From contig WNNJ02003049.1 of assembly GCA_012934845.2 (NCBI GenBank), forward strand, positions 62,001-126,000: a DNA stretch of 64,000 bases, given 5' to 3'. The position numbers and the translations under genes were made by a program. Every line of letters begins with the position of its first letter. The first letter of the stretch is position 1. The DNA comes from Pomphorhynchus laevis. Its lineage: Eukaryota > Acanthocephala > Palaeacanthocephala > Echinorhynchida > Pomphorhynchidae. The notes under the pieces were generated by a model. That model did not search any database. It saw nothing but the letters and a program-made list of their open reading frames with translations, and was not told the DNA's origin. Positions 56,082-64,000 of the stretch are shown piece after piece.

Positions 56082-56288
56082 ATGTGTACTATTGGTATGA
56101 CATTTGAATTTGATGGAGAATTATATAAACAAACGGATGGATTGGCAATGTGTCTAGCAAGTATTTTGAGCGAACTTTATATGAGATCATGGAAAGATAA
56201 TCATCTGAAAAATATCTTTTTTGAAATTAAAATGTGGGTCTGTTATGTCGACGATACATTTGTTGTTGTTCCTGATAACATAGTGTGA
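56082..56288 (+). mobile_element. Penelope-like RT fragment, second type
   Basis: 68 codons reading FEFDGELYKQTDGLAMCLAS, then ILSELYMRSWKD, then VCYVDDTFVVVP. This fits the Penelope RT stretch FxFxGxxYxQTDGLAMGxxLSPxLAxLYM and YVDDTFVVV. The glycine after GLAM is replaced by cysteine. The fragment is short, and no endonuclease is nearby. It differs from the elements at 8300 and 26600. Confidence 0.8.
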
Positions 56289-56765
56289 TAGATAAAATCA
56301 ATAAACCAGTATAAGGTTTTAATAAGCAATCTAAAACATCGTTACAAAATAACTGCGAAGTCAATATAATACTATAACATTCACTCCATACGATAATCTT
56401 AAAATTTTTCTGGCATTTTTCTAGTTCATACTGGCCTGATATTTATCTGTTCGTTAAATTTTTGATTCTATTTGGACCACCGTGATCATTCTGACTGATC
56501 AAATTTCCAGTATCTAAATCACTATACGTAGAGAGTTGTGCGTTATCAAGAATCGAATCGTTTACGTTAGACTCAAACGACTCTTCCGAATGAACGGTAG
56601 TATTATTTAGTAGGTTATTGGTTATTTAGTACATTAGGGACATCGAAATTACTGTAACAGCCTCTTCCTTTTGAGCAATTATTTAAATCGTAGGGAGCCA
56701 ATTTGTTCGTCGAAACAGTAATTTGTTTTCCTTCTTTCGTGTGAATGTGGGCATATTAAAAAAAT
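56289..56765. other. Unassigned stretch
   Basis: The reverse strand is open for 60 codons at 56625-56443, Asn/Ser/Asp-rich (VHSEESFESNVNDSILDNAQ), without an ATG or a clear acceptor. Composition is less AT-biased than the surroundings. It may be an exon or element remnant; no family recognised. Confidence 0.3.
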
Positions 56766-59700
56766 ATTTAAACGTGGCAAATGCGTGGCAGCGCACGCTT
56801 ACATGACCACAACAAAACAAAACTGTAAATCAGGTGTTGAGAAGGTGTGAACGGAGGAGGTGTTTGAATGTGATAAAGGAGGCGGCGCGGCGGACGTCGA
56901 GAAGGATTTGATTCCAAGCAAGTGATGCGGCGACGAGAAAGGATCGGAGACCGTAGTTCTTGGAGTAATTAGAAACGTGGAGTAAGAGGATATGACGGGA
57001 ACGCAGCGATAGCGAGGTGGGGCGAGTGTCGTCTAAGAAAGGAAGGTTGATGAACGATGGGGAGCCGACAGCTATGAGACGAAAAGTAATGAGAAGAAGG
57101 CGGAGTTTGATGCGGATGTGGATGGTGGGCCAGGAGAGTTGGGCAAAATATGTGGATGTGTGTTTGAAGCGATGAAGACGAAAAAGCACTCGAACGACGG
57201 TGTTGATTATTCGTTGTAGGGGTAGGATGATGGATTTTGGAGAATTGGCGAAAAGGCTAAGGCAGTAATCGATTTTAGGGAAAGAAGCGATGAAAGAAGA
57301 GACATACAAGAACGGAAGTCGATAAGGAGGCGGATACGGCGAATGTCACGGAGAATTAAGTTAGATGAGCAGACCTTGTAACGGACGAAGGGTTTAAGAG
57401 AAAAGGTGATCATCGAAATGGAAGCCTAAGAAAGTGAGATTGTGTACTATGGGGATGATCGATGAGGCAAAATATACAATGGGAGAAGACATGTTTGGTT
57501 TACGGGGGAGGATCCACATTATTTTGGACTTTTCGGGGTTTAGAACGAGATGGATATTGGAGAGACGTTTGTAGATAGAATAGAGACAGTTGGAGGCAGA
57601 AATGCCGATATCGTGTATGCGATGTGCGGGTACATGAGCATAGATGAGGATGTCATCGGCGTATTGCATTACGTTAAAGGAGTAAGGTTTGATAAACGGA
57701 GAGAGATCGCCAAGCAGCAGAGAGAAAAGCAGGGGACCTAGGACTGAACTTTGTGGGACCCCGCAAAAAATAGGGATATGAGGGTAGGATGATGAATTAG
57801 AACAGATGCGAAAGGAACTGTCAGGTAGATATGAGGCAAACCATGCTACGGAGGAGGAAGAAAAGCCGTAATCATAACGAATGCGAGAAAGGAGGACGGA
57901 GTGGTCGACAATGTCGAAGGCGGAGGAGAGGTCGAGGGAGATAAGAACACTATATAGAGCCTTGTCTCGAGAAATGAGTAAGTCGTTGTACACTTTTATG
58001 CATGCGATTTCTGTCGAGTGATTAGAGCGGAAAGCGGATTGGAAAGGAGGGTACAGATTGGATGAGGAGAGATAAGCGTTGATTTGTATTAAGATTAGGC
58101 GTTCTAAGAGCTTAGAAAGAGTAGGGAGTAGTGAAATGGAGCGATAGCTAGAAGGAAGGGAAAGGTCGAGCGATTGTTTCTTAAGGAGGGGACGAACGAT
58201 TGCGGATTTCCAGTGTGAAGGGAAGATACGACTGCGGATGGACGAGTTAAACAAGGTTGTAAGAAAATAGAAATCGATGAGCATTTGGATTTAAGTATGT
58301 GGGTGGGCAGGGGATCGGCAGGTGAGGTTTTGCTGGGCAAGGACATGATATTAGATGAGACTTTGGAAGGAGATACAGGAAGCAGATGAAAGAGTTCCGG
58401 GAGGATGAGGTTAGGCGGGGCAGACTTGGATAGGATGGAGACCGGGTGTGAGAGAGCAACATGGATACTTTAGTCTGGAGAAATGACGAATAATCCATTG
58501 GCATCGATGTTGCATGGCGAAGAGGAGCGAGCAAGGATTGAGTTAAAAGTATGCCGGAGAGTCTTAGAGTTGAATGAAGTGATGATTTTATGCTGCCAGA
58601 AGGAGTTGCATTTGGTACGTAGTAGGTTGAGATAAGAATGGGGAAGAGCAAGATAGGAATCACGGAAAGACGGAGTGATCGAGCGGAAATCATGTCTGAG
58701 AGAGTGATGATAGACTCGAAAAGCATGGCGAAGTCAACGATTTGAGAGTAGGCATTGGATGTCAAACCATGGTGCACGGTGCAAGCGACTGTGTTGATGA
58801 TACTTGAAGGGGGAAGAGAAGATCGATAGTGGATGTGATTTCAGAGTCGAAAAGAAATGTGAGATCTGAGGAGATGGATATATTATTGTGGGATAGGATA
58901 GAGTCGATTTGATTAAGGCAGAGCGGAGAAGGGAGAGGTCTAGATTTCTCCAAGGGCGATGTAGGATTGTAGGTGTCTATGGAGGGGTGTGGTTGTGAGT
59001 GAGATCAAGGGTGGTAAGAAAGTGATCGGATAGACCAAAATCAGAGATGGACAGTGAGGTGTAGGCAGCAAAATGATCGGGGACAGCGATGATGTCGAGT
59101 GCCCCACCAAGTATATGTGTTGGGCAGTTGAGATTAGTTTGTAATTGTAGTTGGATAGAATGTTGATGAACCAGATGGAATCCGTGGAAGAGGGGCGGTC
59201 TAGGCAGATATTGAAGTCGCCTAGAAGGAGTGAAGGGATTGAGTACAAAGAGCAATGAGAAAGGAGGTCAGCGACTTTCGTAAAATTAAGGATGTAGGAG
59301 CTGATGAACCAGGACGGTATACAATGGCGAGATCTAGAGTGATCGGGTTAGAAGAACGACAAGTGAGCAATTCAAAAGAGCAAGGACTGAAACGGGGATT
59401 GATTTTGCGACGAGACGCGAGGTGACGCGCGAATGCGACGATGCCGCCATGATTAGAGAATTTAGAAGGGCATGAGCTGAGGGGGCGGGCAGATTCGACT
59501 AGGGAGCAACCGGCGGAGAGCGAACGGCGAATGGAAAGGTCGTCGGAATCTGAGTGCCAGGATTCGGTGAGGCAGAAGAGATCGTTGGATTGCTTGGTGA
59601 ATAGGTTGAGGATAAGATCGGATTTATTGAGAATAGATCTAGTGTTGAGGAGACCAAGGCGGAAACCGTGTGTTGTGGCGAAAGAGTCTAGTGGAGAAGA

Positions 59701-60735
59701 CACATAGGAGAGATGGAGCGTCATCGAATTTTTGGACGGGTGTGGACAACTTGAAAATTTCCGTCTGTTTCGGATGGAGATTGATGTTTCGCCGTTTTCC
59801 TCGCGACGGCGTTTTTCGATGCGGGCTGAAGAGATTTGAGCGATTTCAGAAGGGGCGCGATCGGGGAAAATTCGAGTGGTTGAAGATGACATGAGTTTAA
59901 ATCGTTGAGAGAGGACAGAAGACGCATGAGAGTAATGCTTGAAAACAATTTTTAGGAGAGGGGGCTGGGACGGATTAGATTGAGAAGATGTGTTTAGACG
60001 GATGAATGCGACAGGAGAAATGTCCTTGAAAAAGGATGGTTTATCCACAGGAACAATAGACGAGAGGATGGATCTGAAGGCGGAAACATCGTGGTCCAGA
60101 CGTGCTTGTGGAGATAAGGAATTGGAAGGAGTGATATTAGTGACAATGACGCGACGATCGCGAGAAGGAAAGCGCTTCCGTAAAAGAGGACGACTGACGT
60201 GAGTAGGTGAGATCACGATAGAAGAGCTGGCAGTTGATGATTTGGAGGGATTTGGTTTGACGGCGGGAGACATAGAGGATAATGATAATAAAGAGGGTCG
60301 CAATCGATGTGAGGAAAGGTTATGAGTGGAAGGATAGTTGAGGTTGGTGGAGGTAAGTTTGATTGATGGATGCAAGTTATTGAGAAACGAGACGGGAAGG
60401 ACGGGACGTGGGGTGTTGGGGAGTCAAGATGATATGGAATGGGAAGTGTATATGGTGGCAGGGTCGGTTGGTGGAGAACGGACATTAGAATTGAGGGGGT
60501 AGGTAGTAGTTTGAGTTGACGTGTTGGATGTTGATGTGTGCTTATTGGAAAGGTTGCAGATTAGTTTGTTGGCACAAAAACCACATACGAAGTCTTCTTT
60601 AGCCTTATTCTTGTCGCAGGCGATTGTTGTCCAGACGCTGCAGTCGTGTATCGAGCACTGTACTTGCAGTTGTCCAAAGTTGGTGTCGGTCTTAGTTGTT
60701 TTCTTACGTCCTCCCATAAACTTGTAAGAATGTTG
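56766..60735 (-). mobile_element. LINE C copy 4, near full length (CR1/L2-type)
   Basis: About 3.97 kb. ORF1 starts at 60717 (MGGRKKTTKTDTN, VQCSIHDCSVWTTIAC, EDFVCGFCANKL) and after a frame change continues from 60375 (LLRKRFPSRDRRVIVTNI, PPLLKIVFKHYSHASSVL). It runs without a stop into the endonuclease (GLLNTRSILNKSDL, CLTESWHSDSDD), open to 59221. Then follow LLGDFNICLDRP and ISDFGLSDHF (59248-58940), linker (58777-58350), RT 58284-57394 (FRSNHSTEIACIKVYNDL, GVPQSSVLGPLLF, QYADDILIYAH; note S for G in VPQG) and C-terminus 57309-56830. About five frame changes. The 3' end has the hairpin (56787-56802, one mismatch) and a CCACGTTTAAAT tail. Confidence 0.85.
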
Positions 60736-61262
60736 ATCTTTTTTTAATAATAATACAATAATTTATTTAACGTGGCAAATGCGTGCAAAATGCACGCTTA
60801 CATGACCACTAACAAACAAAAAAAGAACATCAAAAGTCACAGATAATTAGTTAATTGTTGAAATGGAATTGGATTTGGCGTTTGAAGCACGGCATAGATG
60901 TTGATTGGCGGATATGAATAGGCAGTTGATTCCACAAGAGAGGAGCAGCCACAACGAAGGAGCGGAAGCCAAAAGAGGTAGAGTAGATTGGGACATGTAA
61001 AAGAAGGGAATTACGGGAACGCAGAGCACAATACACAGTACGAGAATTGTCGAGAAAAGGAAGGTTGAGAAATGAAGGGAAATGAGAAGTTATAAGGCGA
61101 AAAGCAATGATAAGAAGACGAATTTGAACACGACAATAAATGGTAAGCCAATCAAGAGAAACAAGATAGTGAGATGAATGATCAAAACGACGAAGACGGA
61201 GGAGAACTCGGACGGCAGCGTTAATGATGCGTTGTAAAGGAAGAAGAGTGGACTTAGGTGAG
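60736..61262 (-). mobile_element. LINE D 3' part
   Basis: Encodes SNSPKSTLLPLQRIINAAVRV, then RSRNSLLLHVPIYSTSFGFR and a HIRQSTSMPCFKRQIQFHFNN end (stop near 60851). This is a sister family of B and C. The 3' hairpin is GCGTGC-ATTTT-GCACGC at 60782-60798: same stem, different loop. Its tail lies within 40 bp of the start of LINE C copy 4 in head-to-tail order. Upstream it is truncated into the Gypsy fossil at 61262. Open over about 135 codons. Confidence 0.82.
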
Positions 61263-62390
61263 TTGGAAATTAGCTTCCAATAAATCGACAATGTATACCA
61301 TTTCATCGTATTTACTTGCATTTTCGTTCTGAAGAAGAACTTCATGTGGGTATAATAACCAAACAGGAAGAGTAGTACCAGTAGCAGATCTACGTTGGTA
61401 GTTGAACATTCGTTCCTGAGGTGAACATCTAGTCGATGTGCAGAATAATGAACGAATACAATAAAGAGCAGGCTGAAGAACACTTTCCCAATGAGTAATT
61501 GGTAAACGACGTGATGACAAAGCACATCGAATCGAAGTCCACAAAACTCCATTATAACGCTCTATTTGACCATTACCTTGTGGATGGTATGGCGTAGAAC
61601 GACTTGAAGCAAAAAAAGAAAACGACTTTAAGAAAATTTCAAAATTCTTGAGACATGAAGGATGTTTCTTGATCAGTATGCATATAAGCAGGCGAGCCGA
61701 AAGTGTAAAAAAGATTTTGTAAATGTTTAATCGTGGTCCTGGCTGTGCAATCCGGTGTCGGAAATGCAAAAACGAATCTTGAATATTCATCGACTATATT
61801 CAATAGATAATGGTTTCTAGAGGTAGAAGGCATAGGTCTTTATAATCGATATTTAGCCTTTCGAACGGTTTTGTAGCTTTAATTAAAGTATCATTCGGTT
61901 TCGGAAAATTCGAGGTTTAATTAATTTACATATTTTACAATTTGCAATGACGTTGCGGGGATCCCGGTAGAGTATGACAGATGTTTCGAACGAACATAAT
62001 GAAGCACTCTTGTTTCCCCTGGATGGTACAATACATCATGCAATTGTTCTAATTTGTTTATGGACACAGCAGAACAGCGCGACATGGCATCAGCAGCAAC
62101 GTTATTATTCACAGACCGATAAATAATGTCAAAGCTGAAGGGAGCTAGCTCTAACCGCCATCGTGAAATTTTTTCGTTTTTAATTTTATTTGCTCGTTTG
62201 CAATCGAACATAAACATCACCGAACGTTAATCGGTGATTAACTTAAATGGAGCAGGTATGGCCAGAGCTTCTTTCTCAGTTGATGGTAACGTTTGTTGTG
62301 ACATCGTTAAGATTTTCGAAAAAAATGATGTCTTTCCTTCCTGACTAAGCACTGCTCCAGTAGCTCTATCAGATGCATATGTTATTATTA
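61263..62390 (-). mobile_element. Ty3/Gypsy-type LTR retrotransposon pol fossil
   Basis: The reverse strand holds, in the usual pol order, an RT/RNase H stretch (TGAVLSQEGKTSFFSK, PSTEKEALAI), the RNase H end and integrase zinc-binding region (ADAMSRC, LHDVLYHPGETRVLHYV), and the integrase core (STPYHPQGNGQIERYNG, ALYCIRSLFCTSTRCSPQER). No gag, protease, RT palm or LTRs are visible in the window. The fragment is broken by several frame changes and bounded by LINE E at one end and LINE D at the other. An old, dead copy. Confidence 0.88.
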
Positions 62391-63041
62391 TCATCTTATT
62401 ATTACAGGTCATAGCCATAAGGCTGTTTTGACCGCTCACATACAAAAAAAAACAAATTAATGCAAGAAAAAAATCAAAAAATCGTTCAGTATATATCAGA
62501 ACCATAGGTACTGCAGCAACCATCACTCGTTCTTATTTCGAATCCAGTTCTTTATATTGGATTTAAATTCATTGATTGTATGCACCGCAACGACATCAAC
62601 TGGAAGACGATTCCAAACATTTATCGCTCGATGGGACAGTCGGAAATGACGAGGGTATTTTCCGTGTTCATGTACAACCAATACTATTGAGTGCCCACTA
62701 CGTCCCACTCGTTCACTGAGTTCAACTCTATTTGCTTAAAAATTTAAATCTTCATTAATTAGTCGACACAGCTAGAAGTTTGAAAAGAAGGAACCTATCA
62801 CGCACTGTCGGCATATTCGAACTTTTTATTAATGCCTCATAGGGAAGATATCGTACCTTAGGACATAAATTCCTAAACCGTCGAAGTATGAGCTCTAATT
62901 GATCAAGTTCTGTACGCGTACACGGAAAGACTGCTGGAGACACATATTCTAATATCGGTCTTATAAGAGCATTATATAAACGCAAATCACAAACGGGAGA
63001 TAAATCTTTGAAGCAATTTTTGACAATATAGGTTATTCTTT
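62391..63041 (-). mobile_element. LINE E 3' part (CR1-type)
   Basis: Encodes CCQRITYIVKNCFKDLSPVC, then YNALIRPILEYVSPAVFPCT, then LILRRFRNLCPKVRYLPYEAL, and after a frame change HFRLSHRAINVWNRLPVDVV and an end near IKNWIRNKNE. The 3' UTR has the hairpin AACAGCC-TTA-TGGCT.. and a terminal AAT repeat. It is inserted beside the Gypsy fossil and cut upstream by the DNA transposon end at 63042. Confidence 0.82.
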
Positions 63042-63366
63042 GGCAACATTTCCGAAAGGCGGACACAACTAGGCAAGAAAAAAATTATAAGAAACGAAAG
63101 ACCTTTATTAGACATTTAAAAAACATCTTTCATTTTTTTGCAGCATAGGGTAGGTAAAGTTTAAAATTAAAATTAAATTTTTTTATTAAAATTTGAATAT
63201 TTTTCAAGTAAGTGTTCGGATTAGTTAAAAATTATCACACAATGATAACACAATATGTATCTACACCACATATAAGTTTTAGCTCGATACGACGTCTATT
63301 ACGCTTCAAAGAAAATGTTCAATTTTTGAACTTAAAAATAATTTTTCCTAAAAAAATCGATATGAT
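63042..63366. mobile_element. Partial copy of the inverted-repeat DNA transposon
   Basis: Starts GGCAACATTTCCGAAAGGCG and follows 49921-50250 almost base for base through AAAAATCGATATGAT, then stops where LINE F begins. The right end is absent. Confidence 0.85.
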
Positions 63367-64000
63367 TTTTTGGCAAGGTCTTTTGAACAAAGCAAATATT
63401 GCTTCCCAACGTGTTCCGACGCCGACCGCATGCCTACAGAGTGCATCTACCAAAATTTCATAAGAAACTCTATTGCCTTGTTCAAGTCGGGAACTCAAAA
63501 GAGTTCGTCATCTAGATGTACAATAAACAAAGCTTCCCACCAAATTCTATACTCTAATGTGCGTAGTGTGTTAAATAAAATTGATGAGATTGGATTACTG
63601 ATTCACGACCATCAACCGATAATTGCAGCTTTTACGGAATCGTGGCTAAACCCTTCTATCTCCGATAATGAAATTTTGTTGAAAGGATATAATGCGTGCC
63701 GCAGCGATAGAATAGCTAAACAGGGTGGTGGTATATTACTATATATACGTGACACAATAAAGTTCCGTGTCGTAGAAACTTTTAACGACCCCCTAACTTC
63801 AAACGAACTTTTAGCGGTCAGATTATACCGGCCATTCTCCTTGATACTTGTAGTCGTTTACCGCAGCCCTACTTCATGCACTGATAGCATCGTGCAACGT
63901 TTATACCAGCTATCGGACCCTAATAAGCCAATATTGGTTGTTGGTGACTTTAACATGCCTACAATAGATTGGAATACATACAGTTTTAATTCGCCGTCTG
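63367..64000 (+). mobile_element. LINE F (CR1-type) 5' part, runs off the window
   Basis: From about 63500 an open frame reads ILYSNVRSVLNKIDEIG, then AAFTESWLNPSISD, then CRSDRIAKQGGGILLYIRD, VVVYRSPTS and VVGDFNMPTIDWN. These are the N-terminal motifs of an apurinic-type LINE endonuclease (N, E and GDFN positions intact). No stop occurs up to the window end. A different frame just upstream (63370-63463) may be the ORF1 end. The rest lies outside. Confidence 0.85.

Noticed and set aside
56443-56625. 60-codon reverse open stretch as a confirmed gene
   Set aside because: Protein-like composition, but no ATG, no acceptor and no family match; kept only as unassigned.

Overview
This is an AT-rich eukaryotic window, almost certainly from an invertebrate animal. 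It has three recognisable host genes, small spliced exons with GT-AG introns of about 43-54 bp, and a dense, heavily nested load of non-LTR retrotransposons and Penelope-like elements. The host cannot be placed below Metazoa from the sequence. The short introns, the possible trans-splice acceptors next to start codons and the CR1 plus Penelope load would suit a compact-genome invertebrate, but this is inference.

Host genes. (1) An EMC3 (ER membrane complex subunit 3) gene runs on the + strand: exon 1 at 7511-7659 and exons 2-6 at 13555-14249. Intron 1 is 5.9 kb, while the next three introns are 43-54 bp. (2) Inside that intron, on the opposite strand, lies an intronless eIF3m gene (10849-11982). 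(3) A FET-family (FUS/TAF15/cabeza) RNA-binding protein gene runs on the - strand from 35916 to 16637 in seven exons whose splice phases all agree. It gives 335 residues with a Q/S/Y-rich N-terminus, one RRM, a Gly-rich tail and a C-terminal RDRPY nuclear-import signal, but no RanBP2-type zinc finger. Its 11-kb third intron carries a 6-kb LINE mosaic and a Penelope-like element.

Mobile elements by region. 1-6520: an unplaced reverse-transcriptase fossil, then a decayed CR1-type LINE (family A) with a segment of another LINE (family B) embedded in it. 6862-9700: LINE C tails, one inserted with a 20-bp target duplication into a Penelope-like RT fragment. 26210-34690: a Penelope-like element with hammerhead-like motifs, and the family B mosaic. 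36007-44960: CR1 families G, I and J, a degenerate EN/RT LINE (H), a Penelope GIY-YIG piece and a LINE C segment inside family I. 45072-47285: a family-A-like ORF1 start, then a roughly 2-kb minisatellite with a 16-bp unit, followed directly by the ORF1 start of an internally deleted LINE B. 49290-51245: LINE tails and a non-autonomous DNA transposon with about 205-bp terminal inverted repeats. 51246-55790: a LINE A copy with both ORFs open, the only apparently intact element. 56082-64000: a Penelope RT fragment, a near-full-length LINE C, a LINE D tail, a Ty3/Gypsy pol fossil, a LINE E tail, a partial copy of the same DNA transposon and the start of another CR1 element that runs off the window.

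The most unusual themes are the nested EMC3/eIF3m arrangement, the FET protein without its zinc finger, acceptor-like AG sites 0-20 nt before all three host start codons, LINE segments embedded in other LINEs without their own 3' ends, and a conserved 3'-terminal hairpin shared by LINE families B, C and D. No tRNA, rRNA or CRISPR array was found.
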